A stretch of 64,000 bases of DNA. It comes from Streptomyces sp. A1277. Lineage in GTDB: Bacteria; Actinomycetota; Actinomycetes; Streptomycetales; Streptomycetaceae. The stretch is from the NCBI RefSeq assembly GCF_004795015.1, contig NZ_SSBI01000015.1, forward strand, positions 62,001 through 126,000, read 5' to 3'. A program made the translations under genes and the position numbers. Of this stretch, positions 1-10,754 are shown piece by piece. Positions within the stretch are counted from its first letter, which is position 1. Every line of letters starts with the position of its first letter. Below the pieces are notes generated by a model. The model was not told where the DNA came from. It ran no database searches and worked only from the letters and a program-made list of their open reading frames with translations.

Positions 1-88
1 GGCCGTCTCGCGGCAGGGCTGGACCGAGGACGAGATCAACGACGTCTTCCCCGGGCAGAAGCCCGCGGCCACCGCGACGAAGGACTGA
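1..88 (+). CDS. 3' end of an unidentified gene
   Basis: The frame starting at base 2 runs open to a TGA at 86-88 and gives 28 residues ending in PAATATKD, with GC-rich third positions as in the genes around it. The stop lies 5 bases before the next start, so this gene is probably the first visible member of the hydrolase operon that follows. Too little protein is present to assign a family. Confidence 0.5.
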   Translation, partial: AVSRQGWTEDEINDVFPGQKPAATATKD

Positions 89-93
89 GAACC

Positions 94-1017
94 ATGCCGC
101 TGCACCCCGAGATCGCCAAGTTCCTCGCCACCCTCCCGCCCCCGCCCCAGGGCCCGCTCGACCCGGTCGCGATGCGCGCCGCCGAAGAGGCACACGTACC
201 CCCCGTCGAGGAGCGCCTGCCGCAGTTCGCGGTGGAGGACCTGACCGCGCACACCGTCTCCGGTGACGTGCCGGTGCGCGTCTACACGCCCGCCGCCGCG
301 GACAGCCACGGCCTGCTCGTCTACTTCCACGGGGGAGCGTTCTTCCTCGGCAGCCTGGAGACCCACGACCAGGTCGCCCGCTCGCTGGCCAAGGAGACCG
401 GGCTGAAGGTCGTCTCCGTGGGCTACCGCCGGGCGCCCGAGGCCGCCTTCCCGGCCGGTCTCGACGACTGCTACGCCGTGACCCGGTGGGCCGCCGAGAA
501 GGGCGAGAGCCTGGGCTGGGACGGCACGACCCTCGCCCTCGCCGGCGACAGCTCCGGCGGCACCTTCGTCGCCGCCGTCGCGGCCCGGGCGCACGACGAG
601 GGCTTCGACCGGATCACCCACCAGATCCTCTACTATCCCTCGCTCGACCTGGACTTCGACGAGGGCCGGTACACCTCGCTGCGGGAGAACGCGGTCGGCT
701 ACGGCCTGGAGACGGCCGGTCTCAAGCCGTTCAACGCCTTCTACCTCGGCAGCGGCGCTGATCCGGCGGACCCGCTGGTCTCCCCGGTCAAGCGGAAGGA
801 CCTGAGCGGGCTGCCGCCGGCCCTGGTCGTCACCGCCGAGTTCGACCCCATGCGCGACGAGGGTGAACTCTACGGCCGACGCCTGCGGGAGGCCGGCGCA
901 GCGGCGACGGTGAGCCGGTACGAGGGCGCCGGCCACGGATTCGTCCAGCACTTCTCCTGGATCCCCGAGTACCACCGGGTCTTCACCGAGACCCGCGACT
1001 TCCTCGCCCGCCGCTGA
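94..1017 (+). CDS. alpha/beta hydrolase, hormone-sensitive lipase type
   Basis: 307 aa carboxylic ester hydrolase of the HSL (family IV) group. The oxyanion-hole motif HGGA is at residues 79-82 and the nucleophile elbow GDSSGG at 151-156, with Ser153 as nucleophile. The acid and base are probably the Asp of the EFDPMRDEG stretch and the His of GHGFVQHF near the C-terminus. The length is normal for the family and there is no signal peptide, so it should be cytoplasmic. The ATG follows AAGGAC with ordinary spacing. It stands first of three complete hydrolase genes on one strand with short gaps, which suggests stepwise hydrolysis of one compound. The family call is firm; the substrate is unknown. 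Confidence 0.9.
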   Translation: MPLHPEIAKFLATLPPPPQGPLDPVAMRAAEEAHVPPVEERLPQFAVEDLTAHTVSGDVPVRVYTPAAADSHGLLVYFHGGAFFLGSLETHDQVARSLAKETGLKVVSVGYRRAPEAAFPAGLDDCYAVTRWAAEKGESLGWDGTTLALAGDSSGGTFVAAVAARAHDEGFDRITHQILYYPSLDLDFDEGRYTSLRENAVGYGLETAGLKPFNAFYLGSGADPADPLVSPVKRKDLSGLPPALVVTAEFDPMRDEGELYGRRLREAGAAATVSRYEGAGHGFVQHFSWIPEYHRVFTETRDFLARR

Positions 1018-1054
1018 ACCGGCCCTGGCCGCGCACAAGTTCGGAAGGAGGACC

Positions 1055-2014
1055 ATGACACACGAGGTCACCGTCCACCCCCTGGTCTCACCGTGGGGCC
1101 GGTTCGGTCTGTACAGCTTCTTCATCGACGCTCCCGAACCGGCGATCGTCGACACCGGGATCGCCACCTCGCCCGCCGAGGGCATGGCCCCCGCGCTGGA
1201 GGGGATGGGGCGCCGCATCGAGGACGTGCGCTGGATCCTGCTGACGCATGGGCACATCGACCACGTCGGCGGAGCGCACGCCCTGTGGGAACTCACCGGC
1301 CGGCGAGCACGGGTGGTGATCCACGAGGCCGACGCACCGATGCTCCGCTCCCGGCGGGCGCACGTGGACGAGTACCGGGGTGGACGCGGCCGGTACCTCC
1401 GCGACTCCCAGGGCGAGGCCAAGGTGGCGGCGGCCGCGAACGCCGTCATCTCCGGTGAGATGGAGCCCACCCTGCTCGTCAAGGGCGGAGAGACGTTTTC
1501 CCTCGGCGGCGACGTCACCGTATCGGTGCACGCGGTCCCGGGTCACACCCCTGGGTCGGTCGCCTACGTTCTCGACGGACAGCGCTCGGCCTTCGTCGGT
1601 GACGCCGTGCAGGTCCACGGCGCCGCCAACGGCTTTCCCGGCTACACCGACCCGTCCGCCTACCACGCCGGCCTGAAACACCTGCGCGATGAGATCCGAC
1701 CGCACCACCTCTACCTCGGGCACCCCTACCGGCGGGCCGACGGCACCCCGTACGGCGTCGAACTCGACGAGGTGCAGGCCCGGGAGGCCATCGACCAGAG
1801 CCTCGCCGCCGAGGACCGCGTCGCCGAGGCCGCCCGCCGCTGCCTGGAGGCCGGCCTCATGGAGACGGACTCCCCGTACTCGCCCTTCGCCGGGGCCGCC
1901 GAGGAACTCGGTTACACCGGCGACCCCACGCTCGAACCGTCGCCGTTCTTCACCTCGATGCACGGCTACCGCACGCGTGACCGTGACGCGCACCACAGGA
2001 GCTTCGCACCATGA
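1055..2014 (+). CDS. MBL-fold metallohydrolase
   Basis: 319 aa metallo-beta-lactamase-fold hydrolase. The zinc-binding motif HGHIDH is at residues 65-70, a second metal His lies in PGHTPGS, and the bridging Asp in FVGDAVQ. The set is intact, so a binuclear metal enzyme acting on an ester, lactone or thioester is expected. A strong GGAAGGAGG site lies just before the ATG. The last codons overlap the next start by 4 bases (ATGA), so translation of the two is probably coupled. The C-terminal third after about residue 225 extends past the core fold, as in glyoxalase-II-like and quinolone-lactonase-like subfamilies. The true substrate cannot be read from the sequence. Confidence 0.88.
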   Translation: MTHEVTVHPLVSPWGRFGLYSFFIDAPEPAIVDTGIATSPAEGMAPALEGMGRRIEDVRWILLTHGHIDHVGGAHALWELTGRRARVVIHEADAPMLRSRRAHVDEYRGGRGRYLRDSQGEAKVAAAANAVISGEMEPTLLVKGGETFSLGGDVTVSVHAVPGHTPGSVAYVLDGQRSAFVGDAVQVHGAANGFPGYTDPSAYHAGLKHLRDEIRPHHLYLGHPYRRADGTPYGVELDEVQAREAIDQSLAAEDRVAEAARRCLEAGLMETDSPYSPFAGAAEELGYTGDPTLEPSPFFTSMHGYRTRDRDAHHRSFAP

Positions 2015-3750
2015 CCGACTCTCACAAGATCCAGGCGGGCGAGCAGACCATCGCCGTCCGCAAGGACCTCCGGGTGCCGATGCGCGACGGCGTCACGCTG
2101 GCGGCCGACACCTACAGCCCCGTGGACGACACACCGCGGCCCGCACTCGTCGCCCTGAGCCCCTATGGCAAGGAACTCCAGGCACTCGCCCTGACCACGC
2201 CCCCGCAGCGCCGCCCCAGCCCGATGTGGGACGGCTGCATCGAAGCCGGTGACATCGCGCGCGTCGTCAAGGAGGGCTACGTCCACGTCATCGGCGACCT
2301 GCGCGGTTCCGGCGCCTCCGAGGGCGAGCACATCGGCAACTACAACGCCGGCGGCGTCGCGCTCGGGCAGGACGCCTACGACTTCATCGAGTGGGTCGCC
2401 GCGCAGCCGTGGTGCGACGGCAACGTCGGCATGATCGGCATCTCCTACTTCGGCTCCATGCAGGTGCTGGCGGCGGCCGAGAAGCCGCCGAGCCTCAAGG
2501 CGATCTTCGTCAGCGGCGGGCACTACGACTTCTACGAGACCACCTACCACGGCGGCGTCATGTGGTTCATGCCACGCGCCGCCCGCGAGGGCCGTGGCGG
2601 TGACTCCGGCTGGGCGTTCACCGACGGTGTCAAGTCCCGCATGCTGGAGACGTACTCGCCCGAGGAGATCAGGAAGCGGGTCGCCGAGCGGCTGAAGGAC
2701 CCGGACGTGGCCGCCTGGCCCAACCTCGTCCACGTGCTCAACTACCCGAAGAACCACGAGGCGTGGTTCGACATCGTCATGAACGAGGTCGACGGCGACT
2801 GGTACGAGGAGCGCAATCCGATCACCCTCGCGCCGGACATCGACATCCCGGTCTGGCTCCAGATCGACCAGGGCCGCGGCTGGACGATGGACGGCACCAT
2901 CGAGCTGTACAAGGCGTTGAAGGGCCCGAAGAAGCTCGACATCGGCCCGTACCCGCCGATGCAGTCGCGCCCTTTCATCGAGGAGCACGACAAGATGTTC
3001 CGCTGGTACGAGTACTGGCTCAAGGGCATCGACAACGGGATCATGGACGAGCCGGCCGTCACCGCCCACGTGGAGGGATCGCGAGAGAGGGTCACCGGCA
3101 CGCAGTGGCCGCCGAAGGACGTCGAGTACCGGTCGCTCTACTTGCGTCCCCGCCGGGCGCTCTCCTTCGAGCCCGAGCCGATGGGCGCGGAGCACGCCGC
3201 CCCCGACGGTTTCTACCAGGCGCCGCTGACGGTGACCGACAAGGTGGAGATCCTCAGCTGGAGCACCCCACCGTTCACCGAGGCCACCGAGATGATCGGC
3301 CAGGGGGCGGCACACCTCTTCGCCGAGATCGACCAGCCCGACACCAACTTCATCCTGCGCATGTGGGACGAGGGACCGGGCGGCAAACGCCGGCTCGTCA
3401 CCACCGCCTACCTCAAGGCGTCACACCGCGAACTCGACGCGGAACGCACCACGGAGGGCGACCCGCACCACCCGCACACCCGCGCGGTGCCGGTCGAACC
3501 GGGGAAGACCGAGGAGTACGTGCTGCGGATCTACCCCTTCGCGGCGACCCTCCTGCCGGGCCACAAGCTGGTCGCGGAGCTCTCCAACGACGAGCCGTTG
3601 ACCGACGAGCACAACGCGCTGCTGCCGCCGGACGCCTTTCACCTGCCGGTGGGCCGCCCCGTCACCCACAAGATCTACCGGGACGCGGCACATCCCTCCC
3701 GCCTGGTGCTGCCGTTCACGACGGCGGCGGTAGGGGACGCGACTCGGTAG
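2011..3750 (+). CDS. CocE/NonD family hydrolase
   Basis: 579 aa serine hydrolase of the CocE/NonD (X-Pro dipeptidyl-peptidase S15) family, which includes cocaine esterase and glutaryl-7-ACA acylase. It has an N-terminal alpha/beta-hydrolase domain with the nucleophile motif GISYFG (Ser145), the conserved GDLRGSGASEG region at about 95-105, and a C-terminal jelly-roll domain from about residue 370. No signal peptide is seen. The start overlaps the MBL gene, and the gene is the last of the operon, followed by a strong hairpin. Members cleave esters or amides, so with the two preceding hydrolases a catabolic or detoxifying series is likely. Confidence 0.9.
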   Translation: MTDSHKIQAGEQTIAVRKDLRVPMRDGVTLAADTYSPVDDTPRPALVALSPYGKELQALALTTPPQRRPSPMWDGCIEAGDIARVVKEGYVHVIGDLRGSGASEGEHIGNYNAGGVALGQDAYDFIEWVAAQPWCDGNVGMIGISYFGSMQVLAAAEKPPSLKAIFVSGGHYDFYETTYHGGVMWFMPRAAREGRGGDSGWAFTDGVKSRMLETYSPEEIRKRVAERLKDPDVAAWPNLVHVLNYPKNHEAWFDIVMNEVDGDWYEERNPITLAPDIDIPVWLQIDQGRGWTMDGTIELYKALKGPKKLDIGPYPPMQSRPFIEEHDKMFRWYEYWLKGIDNGIMDEPAVTAHVEGSRERVTGTQWPPKDVEYRSLYLRPRRALSFEPEPMGAEHAAPDGFYQAPLTVTDKVEILSWSTPPFTEATEMIGQGAAHLFAEIDQPDTNFILRMWDEGPGGKRRLVTTAYLKASHRELDAERTTEGDPHHPHTRAVPVEPGKTEEYVLRIYPFAATLLPGHKLVAELSNDEPLTDEHNALLPPDAFHLPVGRPVTHKIYRDAAHPSRLVLPFTTAAVGDATR

Positions 3751-3772
3751 AGGGTACGGCGCGCAGTTGGGA

Positions 3773-3812
3773 GACGGCCGGTGCGGGCCCCAGGGGCGCG
3801 GCACCGGCCGTC
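3773..3812 (+). terminator. terminator of the hydrolase operon
   Basis: A 12-base perfect stem GACGGCCGGTGC pairs with 3801-3812 around a 16-base GC-rich loop, 22 bases after the CocE-like gene. There is no U-tract, as is common in Streptomyces. Confidence 0.75.
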
Positions 3813-3912
3813 GTGGCGCCGCTGTCCTCCCGCGCGCTGGATCCGGGGCAGGAAAACTCGGGGCAGGAGACGAACTTCAGGCGCCGCAGGGTGACGGTGG
3901 TCCCAGCGGCGG

Positions 3913-4131
3913 TCACTCCGGCAGCGCCGCGAGGCGGTCGCCGACGACGGTGTACAGGAGGGCATCGACGGTGCGGAACAGCACGGAGAGCGTGGGGCCG
4001 GCCCATCCGTTGTCCGCCGCGGCGAACCGCGTACCGGCTGCGGAGAGCGACGCGACGTTTCCGGCCGGAAGGGTTGACGTGACAGTTGGTCGAGGACAGG
4101 GGCGAATCGGGCGGCTGGCCAGCGGGGTCGA
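3913..4131 (-). pseudogene. 3' gene remnant, unidentified
   Basis: On the minus strand an open frame between an in-frame TAA (4132-4134) and a TGA (3913-3915) encodes about 72 residues ending in VGDRLAALPE. Nearly all third positions in its last 50 codons are G or C, the pattern of real Streptomyces coding sequence. There is no plausible start near the 5' end. I read it as the C-terminal stump of a decayed gene; I do not recognise the family. The rest of the 3813-4216 gap shows nothing else clear. Confidence 0.35.
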
Positions 4132-4216
4132 TTAGTCTGGTGCAGGGTTGCTTGGCCCCTGTCCGTCTCCCGGGACTAGAGCCTATGACCGTCTTCCGAA
4201 GGCGTCTGGAGGAGCT

Positions 4217-4789
4217 GTGACCGCCGAACTGCCCGACTGGATGATTCCGCCCAGGCCGAGCGGCTGGGAGGCCGACGACCTCGACCACCTTCCCCAAGCT
4301 CCCCGTCATACCGAACTCATCGACGGAGCATTGATCTTCATGATGTCGCCGCAGCGCTCCTGGCACGCCAGGCTCGTGGAGAACCTGACGTTCGCGCTGA
4401 GGCATGGGGCACCCGCCGGGTTCGAGACCGAGCGGGAGATGACCGTCCGTCTCGACCGCAAGAGCCGACCCGAGCCCGACATCCTGGTCTCCACCGCCGC
4501 CTACGACCCCGACCGCACCTGGTACGCGCCTGAAGACGTTACGCTGGTCGTCGAGGTCGTCTCGGAGGAGTCTGCGGACCGCGACCGGTCACTCAAGCCC
4601 TTCAAGTACGCACAGGCCAGGATCGCGCACTTCTGGCGTGTCGAGGATGAAGCCGGGGCTCCCGCCGTCCATACATATGAACTGGACGGTATGACTCGCA
4701 CGTACGTGCCGACTGGCATTCATCGTGGTCGGTTGAAGGTCTCGGTCCCCTTCCCGCTGGACATCGATCTCGACACGCTCGTGCCCTGA
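4217..4789 (+). CDS. Uma2 family endonuclease
   Basis: 190 aa Uma2 protein with a PD-(D/E)xK nuclease fold. The core is visible as EPDILVS, then VVEVVSEESADRDRSLKPFKYA, giving the Asp, Glu and Lys active-site set. I chose the GTG at 4217 because GGAGG sits 4 bases before it and the product then begins MTAELPDWMIPPRP, as in other members; an open frame reaches back to 4148. Streptomyces genomes carry many solitary Uma2 genes of unknown role. A second copy lies at 20576. It stands alone, convergent with the DUF2798 gene. Confidence 0.85.
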   Translation: MTAELPDWMIPPRPSGWEADDLDHLPQAPRHTELIDGALIFMMSPQRSWHARLVENLTFALRHGAPAGFETEREMTVRLDRKSRPEPDILVSTAAYDPDRTWYAPEDVTLVVEVVSEESADRDRSLKPFKYAQARIAHFWRVEDEAGAPAVHTYELDGMTRTYVPTGIHRGRLKVSVPFPLDIDLDTLVP

Positions 4790-4830
4790 CCGGTATTCGA
4801 ACGCGGAAGGACGTGGGAGAGGCGACGGAT

Positions 4831-4879
4831 CGGAGGAGAGCGGCAGCCCGACCGGTCGGCTGATCCCCACTCTCCTCCG
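4831..4879. terminator. bidirectional terminator-like hairpin
   Basis: The arms CGGAGGAGAG (4831-4840) and CTCTCCTCCG (4870-4879) enclose a second hairpin, CAGCCCGACCGGTCGGCTG. It lies between the convergent Uma2 and DUF2798 genes. The rest of the 4790-5076 gap holds no recognisable gene. Confidence 0.6.
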
Positions 4880-5076
4880 TTCCCGCAGCGGCGACGTCGG
4901 CGCGATCTCTCCCGGCCAGGACAATGCTCTGGCGCCCCTCCGCGTTCTATTGGCCGCAGACGCGAGTGCTTGTTGCGCCTGGCCGGCTCACCTCCCATCT
5001 GCGCGCTCCACCTGGGTGACAGGGTTGGTCCTCCCGTTCGTAGGGTGAGGACGCCCAGAGGCCCCGGGAGTGGCTG

Positions 5077-5586
5077 TCAGGCCGCTGCGAGCGCGGCGCG
5101 GGCATCGACGCGCTGGTGATGGCGGCGCATGACCTGCCGGGCGAACGGCTGGGCGAGCAGCGCCTCGACGAGGAACGCGATGGTGCAGTTCCGCGGCCAC
5201 AGGTACGCGAACTGATCGAGGGGCTCGGTGGAGACCTGCCGCGTGCCGATCCACGTGCCGACCACCGTCATCACGAGGGAGATCAGCAGCACGCTGCACA
5301 AAGCGTTCAAGATCATATGAGCGCGGAAGCTGTCGCCCGGGCGCACGAGCCGCGCGGTGAGCACCTGGGCGGGCTTCATCGTCAGCAGCACGACGGCTAC
5401 GACCGCGACCAGCAGGACCGGCATCACCCGCAGCAGATCAGTCCACATGGCCACGGTGAAGCCGGCGGTCAGACCGCCGATCGCCACCGGGATGGTGTTC
5501 ACCGAGATCACTGCGATGACCAGTATGAACGCTACGAACTCCTTCGGGTTGCGCGGCAGGTGGGTGTGAAAGGGGTCGTCGCTCAC
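5077..5586 (-). CDS. DUF2798-type integral membrane protein
   Basis: 169 aa from a GTG at 5586. The sequence starts with LPRNPKEFVAFILVIAVISV and carries about four hydrophobic segments arranged as two similar halves (near residues 15-70 and 90-155). This twofold repeat and the PRNxKEF opening are typical of DUF2798 proteins, which are best known to me from Firmicutes; function unknown. The longer frame back to 5820 is rejected because it would read through a terminator hairpin (5625-5666). A GAGG lies 9 bases before the GTG. The gene stands alone. Confidence 0.65.
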   Translation of the reverse strand: MSDDPFHTHLPRNPKEFVAFILVIAVISVNTIPVAIGGLTAGFTVAMWTDLLRVMPVLLVAVVAVVLLTMKPAQVLTARLVRPGDSFRAHMILNALCSVLLISLVMTVVGTWIGTRQVSTEPLDQFAYLWPRNCTIAFLVEALLAQPFARQVMRRHHQRVDARAALAAA

Positions 5587-5624
5587 AGTGCGGATCCTCG
5601 TGGCTCGATACGGAGACCGGCAAC

Positions 5625-5666
5625 AAAAAAAGCGCCCGTCCCCGAGTGGCTCGGGAGACGGGCGCT
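5625..5666 (-). terminator. intrinsic terminator with U-tract, no gene in front
   Basis: Read on the minus strand, the stem GCGCCCGTC (5665-5657) and an inner stem CCCGAG with a small loop are followed by seven T (5631-5625). Canonical U-tracts like this are uncommon in Streptomyces. No coding sequence lies directly upstream on that strand. It sits about 40 bases before the DUF2798 start, so it may end a small RNA or act as a leader attenuator. Confidence 0.75.
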
Positions 5667-6142
5667 GTTTCGAAGTGTTGTACGCGCCGGACTTCGCAGC
5701 AAAGGATACAGGCTCGCAGCGTCTGTCGCGGACGAGGACGGCGACGTGCGGCCTCTGCTCATTCCTACGCCAGGGCGTCTCTGCGGCAGCGGTACGGCGA
5801 GTGGCCGCCCCGTCCGCCAAGCGGAGTGCGCGATGCAGCCAACCGTGGCAGGCGCGGTCGGCCAGAGGGCGTCAGTGGAGGCGCGGCCGTGACGCTCATA
5901 TGACGCTCCGGTCCCCGGAAGGGGGTTCCGACGCGTAAGAAAGAGGATCTGACCTGCGACTTTCCTGGCCGAGGGAATCCGGACATGTTTCCGATGACTC
6001 ATCATGTGAAGAGTGCGATGCTCGCAAGCCGTCACTCCTGGTTCAAAGTCCCAGGAAATTCCCAGAGATTCCGTAACACCCCGCCTTGGCTTGCATTTGT
6101 GCAGGTCAGGAGGGGTGTGGCGATGCCTTTCCTTAAGGCTCC
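5667..6142. other. non-coding gap
   Basis: 476 bases with open frames on both strands but no recognisable protein, no good ribosome site and no consistent codon bias. It could hold the transcript that ends at the 5625-5666 terminator. A CCTGGTTCAAAGTCCCAGG stretch near 6038-6056 recalls a tRNA T-arm but has the wrong loop length, and no tRNA surrounds it. Confidence 0.4.
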
Positions 6143-7672
6143 CTAAATATCCCGGAAGATCTCGATCTGCGCCCCCACCGAGTTCAGCCGCTCCGCCAGC
6201 TCCTCGTAGCCGCGGTTGATCACGTACACGTTGCGCAGCACCGACGTGCCCTCCGCCGCCATCATCGCGAGCAGGACCACCACCGCCGGGCGCAGGGCCG
6301 GCGGGCACATCATCTCGGCGGCGCGCCACCTCGTCGGACCCTCGACCAGGACGCGGTGCGGGTCCAGGAGTTGGAGGCGGCCGCCGAGGCGGTTGAGGTC
6401 GGTGAGGTAGATGGCGCGGTTGTCGTAGACCCAGTCGTGGATCAGGGTCTGGCCGTGGGCCGAGGCGGCGATGGCCGCGAAGAACGGGACGTTGTCGATG
6501 TTGAGGCCGGGGAACGGCATCGGGTGGATCTTGTCGATCGGCGCCTCCAGCTTGGAGGGGCGGACCGTCAGGTCGACCAGGCGGGTGCGGCCGTTGTCGG
6601 CGGCGTACTCCGCGGTGCGGTCGCAGTCGACGCCCATCTCCTCCAGGACCGCGAGCTCGATCTCCAGGAACTCGATCGGGACCCGGCGGATCGTCAGCTC
6701 GGACTCCGTGACGACGGCGGCGGCCAGCAGGCTCATCGCCTCGACCGGGTCCTCGGAGGGGGAGTAGTCCACGTCCACGTCGATGGAGGGCAGGCCGTGG
6801 ACGGTGAGCGTCGTCGTACCGACGCCGTCCACGCGTACGCCCAGCGCCTCCAGGAAGAAGCAGAGGTCCTGGACCATGTAGTTGGAGGAGGCGTTGCGGA
6901 TGACCGTGGTGCCGTCGTGGCGGGCGGCGGCCAGCAGGGCGTTCTCGGTCACGGTGTCGCCGCGCTCGGTCAGCACGATGGGGCGGCCGGGCGTGACGGA
7001 GTGGTCGACCCGGGCGTGGTAGATGCCCTCGGTCGCGGCGATCTCCAGGCCGAAGCGGCGCAGCGCGATCATGTGCGGCTCGATCGTCCGCGTACCGAGG
7101 TCGCAGCCGCCCGCGTACGGCAGCTTGAACGCGTCCATGCGGTGCAGGAGCGGGCCGAGGAACATGATGATGGAGCGTGTGCGGCGGGCGGCGTCCGCGT
7201 CGATCGCGTCCATGTCCAGCCGGGCCGGCGGCACGATCTCCAGGTCGGTGCCGTCGTTGATCCAGCGGGCGCGCACACCGATGGAGTTGAGCACTTCGAG
7301 GAGCCGGTAGACCTCCTCGATGCGGGCCACCCGGCGCAGCACCGTACGGCCCTTGTTGAGCAGCGAGGCGCAGAGCAGCGCCACGCAGGCGTTCTTGCTG
7401 GTCTTGACGTCGATGGCACCGGAGAGCCGGCGCCCTCCGACCACACGCAGATGCATCGGGCCGGCGTAGCCGAGCGAGACGATTTCGCTGTCGAGTGCTT
7501 CACCGATGCGGGCGATCATCTCAAGGCTGATGTTTTGATTGCCGCGCTCGATGCGGTTCACGGCGCTCTGGCTGGTTCCGAGAGCCTCGGCAAGCTGGCT
7601 CTGCGTCCAGCCCCGGTGCTGACGGGCGTCACGGATGAGCTTGCCGATACGTACGAGGTAGTCATCTGACAT
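6143..7672 (-). CDS. murA: XRE-type HTH fused to UDP-GlcNAc 1-carboxyvinyltransferase (MurA2)
   Basis: 509 aa. Residues 1-65 form an XRE helix-turn-helix (recognition region QSAVNRIERGNQN); residues 72-509 form a MurA/EPSP-synthase-type enolpyruvyl transferase. MurA normally transfers enolpyruvate from PEP to UDP-GlcNAc in peptidoglycan synthesis. Lys93-Asn94 match the catalytic KN, Cys190 in GGCDLGTR matches the active-site Cys (E. coli Cys115), and Arg195 and Asp393 are in place. However, the usual DLRA motif (E. coli Asp369) reads ALRP, so the active site is not fully standard. Streptomyces has another, conventional MurA, so this copy may be specialised or mainly regulatory. It is divergent from acnA. 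The ATG start leaves the HTH intact. Confidence 0.88.
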   Translation of the reverse strand: MSDDYLVRIGKLIRDARQHRGWTQSQLAEALGTSQSAVNRIERGNQNISLEMIARIGEALDSEIVSLGYAGPMHLRVVGGRRLSGAIDVKTSKNACVALLCASLLNKGRTVLRRVARIEEVYRLLEVLNSIGVRARWINDGTDLEIVPPARLDMDAIDADAARRTRSIIMFLGPLLHRMDAFKLPYAGGCDLGTRTIEPHMIALRRFGLEIAATEGIYHARVDHSVTPGRPIVLTERGDTVTENALLAAARHDGTTVIRNASSNYMVQDLCFFLEALGVRVDGVGTTTLTVHGLPSIDVDVDYSPSEDPVEAMSLLAAAVVTESELTIRRVPIEFLEIELAVLEEMGVDCDRTAEYAADNGRTRLVDLTVRPSKLEAPIDKIHPMPFPGLNIDNVPFFAAIAASAHGQTLIHDWVYDNRAIYLTDLNRLGGRLQLLDPHRVLVEGPTRWRAAEMMCPPALRPAVVVLLAMMAAEGTSVLRNVYVINRGYEELAERLNSVGAQIEIFRDI

Positions 7673-7683
7673 GCCGACAGGCT

Positions 7684-7699
7684 ATCTCAGATATGAGAT
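7684..7699. promoter_or_regulatory. ATCTC-N6-GAGAT operator upstream of the XRE-MurA gene
   Basis: Inverted repeat ATCTCAGATATGAGAT, 12 bases before the XRE-MurA start. The same half-sites with the same spacing recur at 7846-7861 in front of acnA. Given the HTH domain of the neighbouring product, autoregulation is a reasonable guess. Confidence 0.5.
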
Positions 7700-7813
7700 G
7701 GCACTCGCGTGGGGGTGTGCCGTTCGGGTGAGAGTGGTGTGCTGGATGTGGCGGGGAAGTCGTACGGGAGTGCGGTGAGTACGCGCGGATGCGCGGCGCA
7801 TCAGGGCGCCCGG

Positions 7814-7836
7814 ACATGACCCGTCAGCGGTCATGT
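7814..7836. promoter_or_regulatory. inverted repeat upstream of acnA
   Basis: ACATGACC (7814-7821) and GGTCATGT (7829-7836) are perfect 8-base arms around a 7-base spacer. It lies 9 bases from the next palindrome. It may be a further regulator site in the acnA promoter. Confidence 0.4.
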
Positions 7837-7844
7837 ACTAGAGT

Positions 7845-7862
7845 TATCTCGACATCGAGATA
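7845..7862. promoter_or_regulatory. TATCTCGA-CA-TCGAGATA palindrome in the acnA promoter region
   Basis: Perfect 8-base arms around CA. It contains the ATCTC-N6-GAGAT pattern found before the divergent XRE-MurA gene, so both genes may answer to one regulator. Confidence 0.55.
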
Positions 7863-7901
7863 TATGCCGAAGGCGCACAGCGGGCTGCCGCGCGGTAAGG
7901 G

Positions 7902-7925
7902 TTACCTAACTAAGCCTTACCTTAG
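7902..7925. promoter_or_regulatory. possible iron box (DmdR/IdeR type)
   Basis: The stretch TTACCTAACTAAGCCTTACC and its next bases resemble the TTAGGTTAGGCTAACCTAA consensus: on the opposite strand TAAGGTAAGGCTTAGTTAG matches at about 13 of 19 positions. Iron control of an Fe-S aconitase would make sense, but the match is imperfect. Confidence 0.35.
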
Positions 7926-10733
<2,808 letters not shown>

Positions 10734-10754
10734 GGATCCGCGGCAGTACACAGC

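Noticed and set aside
5077..5820. Longer DUF2798 protein of 247 aa
   Set aside because: The extension reads through a U-tract terminator and has no family likeness.
6030..6060. tRNA T-arm-like sequence GGTTCAAAGTCCC
   Set aside because: The loop is too long and no acceptor, D or anticodon arms can be built around it.
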